NCBI GenBank assembly: GCA_946055365.1
Contig: CAMGFM010000081.1
Location: 1-6,196, forward strand
From: an uncultured Prevotella sp.
GTDB lineage: Bacteria > Bacteroidota > Bacteroidia > Bacteroidales > Bacteroidaceae
DNA length: 6,196 nt
Direction: 5' to 3'
This document shows positions 1 through 5,311 of the stretch, one piece after another (the stretch's first letter is position 1; each line of letters starts with the position of its first letter). The notes below the pieces were generated by a model that saw only the letters and a list, made by a program, of their open reading frames with translations, had not been told where the DNA came from and made no database searches. The translations under genes were made by a program, and so were the position numbers.

Positions 1-50
1 GCGACCCCAACCTTGGCAAGGTTGTGCTCTACCAACTGAGCTATTGCCGC
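1..50 (-). tRNA. tRNA-Gly (anticodon GCC), partial
   Basis: Read on the minus strand from position 50, this is the 5' two-thirds of a glycine tRNA. In order it shows the acceptor strand GCGGCAA, a D-arm with GCTC/GAGC stem and loop AGTTGGTA, an anticodon stem CAACC/GGTTG closing the loop TTGCCAA, and the variable loop GGGTC. The anticodon GCC lies at 15-17 (seen as ggc on the plus strand) and reads GGC and GGU glycine codons. The T-arm and the 3' acceptor strand lie beyond the left edge, so about 50 of the roughly 73 to 76 bases are present. The layout matches bacterial tRNA-Gly(GCC) closely, and a strong promoter sits just upstream. Confidence 0.95.
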
Positions 51-71
51 ATAACACGTCTTTACGAGGTG

Positions 72-103
72 CAAAGGTAGTAAAAAAACATGCAACCGCC
101 AAA
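72..103 (-). promoter_or_regulatory. Promoter of tRNA-Gly (Bacteroidota -33/-7 type)
   Basis: On the minus strand there is a perfect TTTG (-33 box, 100-103), exactly 20 bases, then TACCTTTG (72-79), a perfect match to the Bacteroidota -7 consensus TAnnTTTG. Transcription should start near 65-67, giving a leader of about 15 bases before the mature tRNA 5' end at 50. This is the strongest promoter match in the window, as expected for a stable RNA gene. Confidence 0.88.
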
Positions 104-451
104 CTTTTTGCTCTAAAATAAGAACCGTCGGGCATCTGAAGGGACAAAAGTGTCTCTGTCAGGCGTGATAGACAAGGGTGAGCAACTCGTCTGTGCTGTA
201 TGGACGCTGCCTGCCGTGCCTCAGAATGTGGCACTTTGGCTGTCAGAAAGTGGCACTTTTGCATGGTGAAAATGCCTCTCTGCAATCGTAAAGTGCCACT
301 TGCGGCACGTGGCTTTGCCGTGTGCGCCTCTTTGTGTTGGGCATAATGTGAGCTGTCTGGCAGGAAAGAGAGACGGGGAGGCCGCGTCTCGCCACTTCAA
401 AATGACGTGCGGGCGTAGTCATGAACGGTGATGTCCCATGTGTCAGGGCAT
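104..451. other. Gene-free stretch between pnp terminator and tRNA promoter
   Basis: About 350 bases with no reading frame that looks like a protein. The one organised element is the palindromic repeat array at 225-302. A short inverted pair GAGACG/CGTCTC (370-375 and 385-390) could form a small hairpin but has no T-run and no evident role. No second tRNA, no small RNA with a recognisable fold and no mobile-element end were seen. Confidence 0.6.
225..302. repeat. Four-unit palindromic repeat array (copy 1, partly decayed)
   Basis: Four copies of a 13-bp palindrome lie at 225, 247, 269 and 290, a pitch of 22, 22 and 21 bases. Unit 1 is AATGTGGCACTTT (one mismatch to AAAGTGGCACTTT) and unit 2 is a perfect AAAGTGGCACTTT. 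Unit 3 is a degraded AAAATGCCTCTCT (10 of 13 matches to AAAGTGCCACTTT). Unit 4 is AAAGTGCCACTT followed by G. Units 1-2 have a G at the centre and units 3-4 a C, so units 1/4 and 2/3 are reverse complements and can pair as a nested hairpin; the inner loop is 9 bases (260-268). Spacers of 8-9 bases share no sequence. The same architecture recurs at 4443-4520. I do not recognise a named family. It could be a repetitive extragenic palindrome or a protein-binding array. Confidence 0.75.
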
Positions 452-483
452 AAAAAGAGCCGACACGCTTGGCGTGCCGGCTT
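452..483 (-). terminator. Rho-independent terminator of pnp
   Basis: About 50 bases past the pnp stop codon there is an inverted repeat. The arm 458-468 (AGCCGACACGC) pairs with 472-482 (GCGTGCCGGCT) around a 3-base loop, with one A-C mismatch in 11 positions. On the minus strand the stem is followed by C and then five T residues (456-452). The stem is strong and the T-run short. Position and orientation fit termination of pnp rather than of any plus-strand gene. Confidence 0.8.
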
Positions 484-533
484 ATAGATAGTGTGATTAT
501 GTCGTTGCAGTCATACTGCTATAACACACAGTG

Positions 534-2825
534 TCAGTCGATGTCGTTGTTGTGGTCGAGACTGTCGTTGAAGTCACGCGGTTCGCGATGCTCAAAGCGG
601 CGGTGTCCGTCGCGTCTCTCGCCACGCTCCGGGCGAGGACGGCGTTCACCACGCTCGGGGCGCGGACGACGCTCACGCTCAACAAATCCTTCAGGTTTCG
701 GCATAAGCACTCTGTGCGAGAGCTTGTACTTTCCAGTCTTGGGATCTATCTCCATGAGCTTCACCTTTATCTTGTCTCCCTCCTTGATACCAGCCTCTTC
801 CACAGTCTCGAGTCTCTTCCAGTCAATCTCAGAGATGTGCAGCAGACCGTCCTTGCCGGGCAGTATCTCCACGAAGCAGCCGTATGGCATCACGCTGCGC
901 ACTGTTCCGTCGTAGATCTCGCCCACCTCGGGTATGGCAACGATGGCCTTGATCTTGCCGAGGGCGGCATCGATGCTCTCCTTGTTGGGTGCAGACACCT
1001 GAACCTTGCCCACGCCGTCAACCTCGTCGATGGTGATGGTTGCGCCAGTGTCTTCCTGCATCTGCTGTATAATCTTTCCGCCGGGGCCAATGACAGCACC
1101 GATGAACTCCTTGGGTATCTCAATCTGCACGATGCGCGGTACCTGCGGCTTGAGTTCGGCGCGCGGCTCGGAGATGGTCTCCTCGATGCAGTTGAGTATG
1201 TGTTCGCGTCCTGCCTTTGCCTGCATGAGAGCCTTCTCGAGTATCTCAAAGCTGAGGCCGTCGCACTTGATGTCCATCTGTGTGGCGGTAAGACCGTCGC
1301 GTGTGCCAGTTGTCTTGAAGTCCATGTCGCCGAGGTGGTCCTCATCGCCGAGGATGTCGCTAAGCACGGCATACTTGTCTTCGCCGGGGTTCTTGATGAG
1401 ACCCATTGCAATGCCGCTCACGGGCTTCTTCATAGGCACTCCGGCATCCATGAGCGCGAGTGTGCCTGCGCAAACTGTGGCCATGGAAGATGAGCCGTTG
1501 GACTCGAGTATCTGGCTCACGAGGCGCACGGTGTAGGGATAGTCAGTTGGTATCTGTCCCTTGAGTCCTCGCCATGCGAGATGTCCGTGTCCTATCTCAC
1601 GGCGGCCCACTCCGCGCTGTGCCTTAGCCTCTCCGGTGCAGAAAGGCGGGAAGTTATAGTGGAGGAGGAAACGCTGGTAGCCTTTTTCCAGCACGTCGTC
1701 CACGAGTTTCTCGTCCATTTTGGTGCCGAGAGTGCAGGTTGAGAGGCTCTGAGTCTCGCCTCGTGTGAATATTGCGCTGCCGTGGGGCATTGGGAGCGGC
1801 GATACCTCGCACCAGATGGGGCGTATCTCGTCGGTTCTGCGTCCGTCAAGACGCTTGCCCTCATCGAGGATGCAGCGGCGCATGGAGTCGCGCATCACGT
1901 CGGCGTAGTAGCGTGTCATCTCGGCGTGCTTTTCCTCGAGCTCCTCTGCTGTCAGCTCTGCGTGAGCAGCGTCGTAGGCCTCCTGAAAGTCTGTGAATAT
2001 CTTGTCAAAAGCCTCCTCGCGCGATTTCTTGTCGTGGTCGCCTGCCTGTGCTATGGCATAGCACTTGTCGTAGGTCTCCTTGCGGATCTGCTCGCGCAGC
2101 TCTTCGTCGTTGACCTCGTGGCAGTATTCGCGCTTCACGTCCTTGCCCAGCTCCTTAGACAGCTCCACCTGAAGCTCGCACATGGGCTTGATGGCAGCCA
2201 TGGCGGCCTTGAGCGCGCCAATCATGTCCTGCTCGGACACCTCTTTCATCTCTCCCTCCACCATCATGATGTTTTCGGCAGACGCGCCCACCATGATGTC
2301 CATGTCGGCGTCCTTCATCTGCTCGAATGTGGGGTCTATGACATATTCGCCGCCAATGCGTGCGACGCGCACTTCGGAGATGGGACACTCAAAGGGAATA
2401 TCTGAACAAGCCAAAGCGGCTGATGCTGCAAATCCTGCGAGAGCGTCAGGCTGGTCAACGCCGTCTGCGCTGAGGAGCATGACGTTCACATACACCTCTG
2501 CGTGATAGTTTGACGGGAACAAAGGACGCAGCACGCGGTCTACAAGACGTGACGTGAGTATCTCGTTGTCGCCTGACTTGCCCTCACGCTTGGTGAAACC
2601 GCCAGGGAAGCGTCCGGCTGCCGAATACTGTTCTTTGTAATCTACCTGCAAAGGCATGAAATCTGTTCCGGGAACTGCATCTTTTGCGGCACAAACAGTG
2701 GCGAGAAGTACGGTGTTGCCCATACGCAGTACAACACTTCCGTCGGTCTGCTTTGCCACTTTCCCGGTTTCAATGCTGATGGTTCTGCCATCGGGCAATG
2801 AAACTGTTTTTGTAATTACGTTCAT
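534..2825 (-). CDS. pnp: Polynucleotide phosphorylase (polyribonucleotide nucleotidyltransferase)
   Basis: PNPase degrades RNA 3' to 5' by phosphorolysis, releasing nucleoside diphosphates, and acts as a cytoplasmic trimer. The 763-residue product has the full domain order. The first RNase PH domain is at about 1-145, a helical region at about 150-325, and the second, catalytic RNase PH domain at about 326-560, starting at LDGRR. A KH domain follows at about 565-620 (VIGPGGKII) and an S1 domain at about 635-708 (GCFVEILPGKDGLLHISEI). The motif RGVGRREIGHG is at 404-414. GDEDHLGDMD (493-502) carries D494 and D500, which align with E. coli D486 and D492 of the active site. Beyond S1 is a tail of about 50 residues (E. 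coli PNPase is about 711 long) containing PRPERGERR twice (721-738), then an acidic end. The ATG at 2825 begins MNVITKTVSLPDGR, as expected for the family, after an A/T-rich leader. The gene has its own promoter and terminator, so it looks monocistronic. Confidence 0.98.
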   Translation of the reverse strand: MNVITKTVSLPDGRTISIETGKVAKQTDGSVVLRMGNTVLLATVCAAKDAVPGTDFMPLQVDYKEQYSAAGRFPGGFTKREGKSGDNEILTSRLVDRVLRPLFPSNYHAEVYVNVMLLSADGVDQPDALAGFAASAALACSDIPFECPISEVRVARIGGEYVIDPTFEQMKDADMDIMVGASAENIMMVEGEMKEVSEQDMIGALKAAMAAIKPMCELQVELSKELGKDVKREYCHEVNDEELREQIRKETYDKCYAIAQAGDHDKKSREEAFDKIFTDFQEAYDAAHAELTAEELEEKHAEMTRYYADVMRDSMRRCILDEGKRLDGRRTDEIRPIWCEVSPLPMPHGSAIFTRGETQSLSTCTLGTKMDEKLVDDVLEKGYQRFLLHYNFPPFCTGEAKAQRGVGRREIGHGHLAWRGLKGQIPTDYPYTVRLVSQILESNGSSSMATVCAGTLALMDAGVPMKKPVSGIAMGLIKNPGEDKYAVLSDILGDEDHLGDMDFKTTGTRDGLTATQMDIKCDGLSFEILEKALMQAKAGREHILNCIEETISEPRAELKPQVPRIVQIEIPKEFIGAVIGPGGKIIQQMQEDTGATITIDEVDGVGKVQVSAPNKESIDAALGKIKAIVAIPEVGEIYDGTVRSVMPYGCFVEILPGKDGLLHISEIDWKRLETVEEAGIKEGDKIKVKLMEIDPKTGKYKLSHRVLMPKPEGFVERERRPRPERGERRPRPERGERRDGHRRFEHREPRDFNDSLDHNNDID
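612..665 (-). repeat. 27-bp tandem duplication encoding PRPERGERR x2 in PnpA tail
   Basis: Two adjacent 27-bp units (639-665 and 612-638 on the minus strand) each encode PRPERGERR at residues 721-729 and 730-738 of PNPase. The DNA units differ at several positions while the peptide is identical, so the peptide appears to be kept by selection or the duplication is not recent. The arginine-rich stretch is probably disordered and could touch RNA or a partner protein; that role is inferred from composition only. Confidence 0.85.
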
Positions 2826-2863
2826 CGAAAATTTTATATCGTCAAAAATAAATTAAAGTCGGG

Positions 2864-2895
2864 CAAAGTTAAAAATTTTCAGATGAATAAACGAA
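2864..2895 (-). promoter_or_regulatory. Promoter of pnp (Bacteroidota -33/-7 type)
   Basis: On the minus strand TTCG (2892-2895, three of four matches to TTTG) is followed by exactly 20 bases and then TAACTTTG (2864-2871), a perfect TAnnTTTG. The expected start of transcription is near 2857-2859, giving a 5' leader of roughly 32 bases. The leader is A/T-rich with no Shine-Dalgarno sequence. Confidence 0.75.
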
Positions 2896-3126
2896 CATTT
2901 GTGTGTTTATTTTGATTTTTTAAATGGAATGACATGCGTTTGCCTCCAAAAGGCGTGCCAATGGCTGTTTTTCAGTGCGCGCTCCTTTTGTGCGGGTGTG
3001 CCGCTAAGTAAGGAGACAGGCGTGTCTTGTAGGCACTGGCGGTCGCTATAAAAACGGTGGCTGACGCAATTTGTGCGGACAAGTCACGTTATACTAAAAA
3101 GACAATACAAATAAAAAAGCAGAAAA
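2896..3126. other. Divergent intergenic region between pnp and the acetyltransferase gene
   Basis: The pnp-to-GNAT gap is 301 bases. The side near pnp is very A/T-rich and holds the pnp promoter. The middle (about 2936-3085) is G/C-rich, with only short imperfect palindromes such as GACAGGCGTGTC and no reading frame I would call a gene. The last 30 or so bases before the ATG at 3127 are strongly A-rich (3096-3126), the kind of unstructured leader Bacteroidota use in place of a Shine-Dalgarno sequence. A plus-strand promoter must lie here, but I could not fix a convincing one. Confidence 0.5.
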
Positions 3127-3768
3127 ATGAAGATTGTAAATGCCTCGGTGGTGCATGTAGATGCGATAACGCGTCTCATCATGACTGCCATGACCGATGA
3201 TTGTTGCCGCAATCTTGCGGGTCCGCGCCATTCGCTTGACGACTTTCGCCGTGTGATGCGCTCTCTTGTGATGATGGACTGCTCCCAATACAGTTATCTC
3301 AACGCCATGGTTGCCCTTGACGATGAGGCTGAGGGCTTTGATGCCGCCGTCTGTGACATCAGCCATGCCCCCGTGGCAGGAGTCATCGTGGGCTATGACG
3401 GCGGTGAGCTGCACCGTCTGCGCAGGAAGTTTCAGGAAGCCGCCCTCCAGCACTTCCAGATGGACTACACAAATATGGACGACGAGACGCGTGCGGGCGA
3501 GTTCTACATCGACTCGCTTGCCGTAGAGCCTGCCTACAGGCGGCGCGGCATAGCCAAAGGCCTGCTTGCCGCCATGACAGAGCGCGCCCGTTCTTTGGGA
3601 TTGCCTGCCGCCCTGCTCGTAGACAAGGGCAATCCCTCGGCAGAGCGTCTCTATCGCTCCGTGGGTTTCCGCTATGTGGGCGACGCGGTGTGGGGCGGCC
3701 ACGAGATGCGCCGCATGTTGTGTGACGGAGAGGGCGGCAGCGTCAGCGATACCACTGCTCTGCCATAG
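3127..3768 (+). CDS. GNAT-family N-acetyltransferase
   Basis: GNAT enzymes transfer an acetyl group from acetyl-CoA to an amine on a small molecule, peptide or protein; the substrate cannot be read from this sequence. The 213-residue protein has the family's acetyl-CoA site at about 126-155. The strand FYIDSLAVEPAYRRRGIAKG ends in the RxxGxA pyrophosphate-binding loop (R138, G141, A143). The later motif B-like segment NPSAERLYRSVGFRYVGD is at 169-186. The N-terminal part (1-120) is more divergent and holds an insert at about 92-120 between the early strands and motif A. No signal peptide or membrane segment is seen. The ATG follows an A-rich leader. It is the only plus-strand gene here, divergent from pnp and convergent with nadD. 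Its last eight codons (GSVSDTTALP end) overlap the 3' end of nadD, and this tail looks like an extension past the folded domain. Cysteines at 26, 27, 52 and 76 have no obvious role. Confidence 0.9.
   Translation: MKIVNASVVHVDAITRLIMTAMTDDCCRNLAGPRHSLDDFRRVMRSLVMMDCSQYSYLNAMVALDDEAEGFDAAVCDISHAPVAGVIVGYDGGELHRLRRKFQEAALQHFQMDYTNMDDETRAGEFYIDSLAVEPAYRRRGIAKGLLAAMTERARSLGLPAALLVDKGNPSAERLYRSVGFRYVGDAVWGGHEMRRMLCDGEGGSVSDTTALP
3743..3768. other. Tail-to-tail overlap of acetyltransferase gene and nadD
   Basis: The plus-strand acetyltransferase gene stops with TAG at 3766-3768, while nadD on the minus strand stops with TGA at 3745-3743. The two coding regions therefore share 26 bp, and no hairpin with a T-run lies between or just past the two stops. 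The two transcripts are expected to have complementary 3' ends. Confidence 0.9.
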
Positions 3769-4321
3769 CCACGATGCTTGTGGGTATGAGCGCGCTCACG
3801 TCCTCGCCCCTTTTTATCATGTCGCGCACCATGGTACTGCTCACGTTGTAGAGTCCCGTGTCCATGAGTCTCACGTTGGGAGGCAGCTGCGCGGTGTCTA
3901 TGGTGCAGCCTTCACGGGGATATATGGCAATGTCATAATTGGCGATTATGTCCTCGTGATGCGCCCAACGGTCAAACACCATCCAGTTGTCGGCACCTAT
4001 GAGCAGCGTAAACACCCTTTCGGGCCATTCTTGCGAGAGGTGTCGCAGCGTGTTCCACATGTATGAGGGGCGTGGCAGTGCAAACTCGCAGTCAGAAGCC
4101 GCGAGTCGTGCGTGGCCTTTGAGCGCGACTCGTGTCATGTGCAGCCTCTTGGAGTCGTCAAGAAGCCCGTCTGCCTGCTTGAGAGGGTTGTGTGGCGACA
4201 CCACAAACCACACTTCGTCAAGCCCGGCAAGGGAGAGTATCTTGTCGGCTATGGCTATGTGGCCGTTGTGTATGGGGTTGAATGAGCCTCCGTAGATGCC
4301 CGTTCTTATCTTACTGTCCAT
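3743..4321 (-). CDS. nadD: Nicotinate-nucleotide adenylyltransferase
   Basis: NadD joins ATP and nicotinate mononucleotide to make deamido-NAD and pyrophosphate, an essential step of NAD synthesis shared by the de novo and salvage routes. The 192-residue protein is a typical full-length member. It has the nucleotidyltransferase signature GGSFNPIHNGH at 11-21 (H18 and H21 of the HxGH motif), SPHNPLK at 42-48 in the nicotinate-site loop, GADNW at 109-113, and SSTMVR at 161-166, the family's SSTxxR ATP-binding motif. The ATG at 4321 places the first strand at residue 6 as usual, with A-rich bases before it. It is third in the minus-strand order yicC-gmk-nadD, an arrangement common in Bacteroidales. 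A 199-base gap with a repeat array separates it from gmk. No clear promoter was found in that gap, so it is probably read from upstream. No terminator is seen past its stop, which lies inside the convergent acetyltransferase gene. Confidence 0.96.
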   Translation of the reverse strand: MDSKIRTGIYGGSFNPIHNGHIAIADKILSLAGLDEVWFVVSPHNPLKQADGLLDDSKRLHMTRVALKGHARLAASDCEFALPRPSYMWNTLRHLSQEWPERVFTLLIGADNWMVFDRWAHHEDIIANYDIAIYPREGCTIDTAQLPPNVRLMDTGLYNVSSTMVRDMIKRGEDVSALIPTSIVAMAEQWYR

Positions 4322-4442
4322 TTTTGGCTATATTGCGGTTGGGTTGTAGGGCGGTGCGGTGACCGTGTGGAGTGTCGTAAGAGGCGCGTGGCTGGCGTGG
4401 CCTTGGCATACTTGTTGCCCTGGCGTGTATATGCGCCCTGCA

Positions 4443-4520
4443 AAAGTGGCACTTGGCGGCGATAGAGTGGCACTTTGGTGTGCGCAAAGTGCCACTTTAG
4501 ATGGCGCAAAGTGCCACTTC
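4443..4520. repeat. Four-unit palindromic repeat array (copy 2, well preserved)
   Basis: Four copies of the 13-bp palindrome lie at 4443 (AAAGTGGCACTTG), 4464 (AGAGTGGCACTTT), 4486 (AAAGTGCCACTTT, perfect) and 4508 (AAAGTGCCACTT followed by C). The pitch is 21, 22 and 22 bases. The first two are G-centred and the last two C-centred. Units 2 and 3 form a 13-pair stem (one G-T pair) with a 9-base loop (4477-4485). Units 1 and 4 can pair outside it. The spacers (8, 9 and 9 bases) are unrelated to each other and to those of the 225-302 array. The array ends directly beside the gmk stop codon (4523-4521), so in the gmk-nadD transcript it would form structured RNA right after gmk. It has no T-run and is unlikely to be a simple terminator. 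The family is not one I recognise. Confidence 0.88.
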
Positions 4521-5087
4521 TCATTTTGCCAGAAACTCCCTTATGGTTTTGAGAGTCTCCTCCACGGCGGTGTCAAGCGTGTCGTTCACGATGATTTTGT
4601 CAAACTTTGGCGCGAAAGTCAGTTCAAACTCCGCCCTTGCTATGCGCTTTTCTATCACCTCGGGAGCGTCAGTGCCTCGTCCCGTGAGCCTCCTGCGCAG
4701 CTCCTCCACCGATGGCGGCTGTATGAAGATGCTGAGTGCGCGGTCGCCGTAGAAGCCTTTGATGTTGCATCCGCCCTTTACGTCAACGTCAAAGATGACG
4801 TTGTCGCCCTGCGCCGACTGCTTTTCCACCTGCGCCTTGAGCGTGCCGTAGAAGCAGTCTTGGTAGACCTCCTCATATTCGAGGAACTCGCCGCCCTCTA
4901 TGCGTCTCTTAAACTCTTCGGGAGTGAGGAAGAAATATTCCACGCCGTTCTGCTCCTTGCCACGGGGATCCCTGCTCGTGCATGAGATGGAGAAAGCCAG
5001 CCTCAGATCCTCGTGTTTCATCAGCTCGCCTATGATGGTGCTTTTGCCGCTGCCGCTTGGCGCGGAGAAAATTATGAGTTTGCCCAT
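4521..5087 (-). CDS. gmk: Guanylate kinase
   Basis: Guanylate kinase phosphorylates GMP to GDP with ATP, an essential step to GTP and dGTP and in recycling of cyclic-di-GMP breakdown products. The 188-residue protein is the usual length. It has the P-loop SAPSGSGKST at 8-17 (K15), the GMP-binding segment SISCTSRDPRGKEQNGVEYF at 33-52 (R39, R42, Y51), FLEYEEV at 68-74 (E70/E72 region), YGT at 80-82, IFDVDVKGG at 98-106, and a lid at about 126-150 with arginines in RRRLTGRG. The strand FDKIIVND at 162-169 is also typical. The ATG at 5087 places the P-loop at the expected distance from the N-terminus. It is second in yicC-gmk-nadD. The 224-base gap upstream has no recognisable TAnnTTTG promoter, so co-transcription with yicC is likely but not shown. 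The stop codon abuts the palindromic repeat array. Confidence 0.97.
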   Translation of the reverse strand: MGKLIIFSAPSGSGKSTIIGELMKHEDLRLAFSISCTSRDPRGKEQNGVEYFFLTPEEFKRRIEGGEFLEYEEVYQDCFYGTLKAQVEKQSAQGDNVIFDVDVKGGCNIKGFYGDRALSIFIQPPSVEELRRRLTGRGTDAPEVIEKRIARAEFELTFAPKFDKIIVNDTLDTAVEETLKTIREFLAK

Positions 5088-5145
5088 TGTCGTCGTGTGT
5101 TTTTATTGCGGCAGGGCGGTCTGTCTGCACGTCGCGGGCGCGGCT

Positions 5146-5178
5146 CTTGTGCCGTGTCTCGGTCGCTTGTGCCGTGTC
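5146..5178. repeat. 13-bp direct repeat in the yicC-gmk gap
   Basis: CTTGTGCCGTGTC occurs exactly at 5146-5158 and 5166-5178, a pitch of 20 bases. A shorter match, GCCGTG, follows at 5189. The copies are not palindromic and do not resemble the 13-bp palindrome of the two arrays. They may be the remains of a short tandem expansion in the gap; no function can be read from them. Confidence 0.6.
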
Positions 5179-5216
5179 ATGCCGTCCTGCCGTGATGGTT
5201 ATGTGTGTTTAGGTAT

Positions 5217-5260
5217 ATTCTAAAAAAGAGAGTTCGTGATTCTAAAAAAGGAAGTTCGTG
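5217..5260. repeat. 22-bp tandem duplication in the yicC-gmk gap
   Basis: Two head-to-tail 22-bp units (5217-5238 and 5239-5260) each read ATTCTAAAAAAG, two bases, then AGTTCGTG. Only the two middle bases differ (AG in the first, GA in the second), so identity is 20 of 22. On the minus strand, the direction of the surrounding genes, each unit gives CACGAACT, a T6 run and AGAAT. No stable hairpin precedes the T-runs, so they are not convincing terminators. The A-tracts are phased at about two helical turns and could bend DNA. Confidence 0.85.
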
Positions 5261-5311
5261 CCTGCGCCACAGCCGTCCCGTGTGTGAGGGATTGGCTTTG
5301 GGCGAGGCGTG

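Noticed and set aside
225..302. CRISPR array
   Set aside because: Units of 13 bp with 8-9 base spacers are far too short, the units invert in the middle, and no cas genes are present.
370..390. Small hairpin GAGACG/CGTCTC
   Set aside because: Six pairs with a 9-base loop, no T-run and no neighbouring gene end; expected by chance in a sequence of this composition.
531..1493. A 320-codon open frame on the plus strand, antisense to the 3' part of pnp
   Set aside because: It is the mirror of a strongly conserved gene in GC-rich codons. The translation is rich in Leu, His, Ala and Val with no recognisable domain, and it lacks a plausible leader.
1782..2405. A 207-codon open frame antisense to the middle of pnp
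   Set aside because: Same reason: hydrophobic low-information translation opposite a certain pnp frame, with no family resemblance.
3070..3097. Promoter for the acetyltransferase gene: TTTG at 3070-3073 and TATACTAA at 3090-3097
   Set aside because: The spacing is 16 rather than about 20 bases and the second box matches TAnnTTTG poorly; it remains a weak candidate only.
3782..3815. Terminator for the acetyltransferase gene: TGAGCGCGCTCA palindrome followed after 11 bases by a T5 run
   Set aside because: It lies inside nadD coding sequence, the stem is only four pairs once a loop is allowed, and the T-run is not adjacent to the stem.
4443..4520. Rho-independent terminator after gmk
   Set aside because: The stems are strong but no T-run follows on the minus strand (the next bases are TGCAGGGCGC), so intrinsic termination is unlikely.
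5261..5311. Terminator directly after yicC
   Set aside because: Only scattered GCC/GGC and CCC/GGG pairings with internal loops are possible before the T6 runs of the 22-bp repeats; no continuous stem was found.
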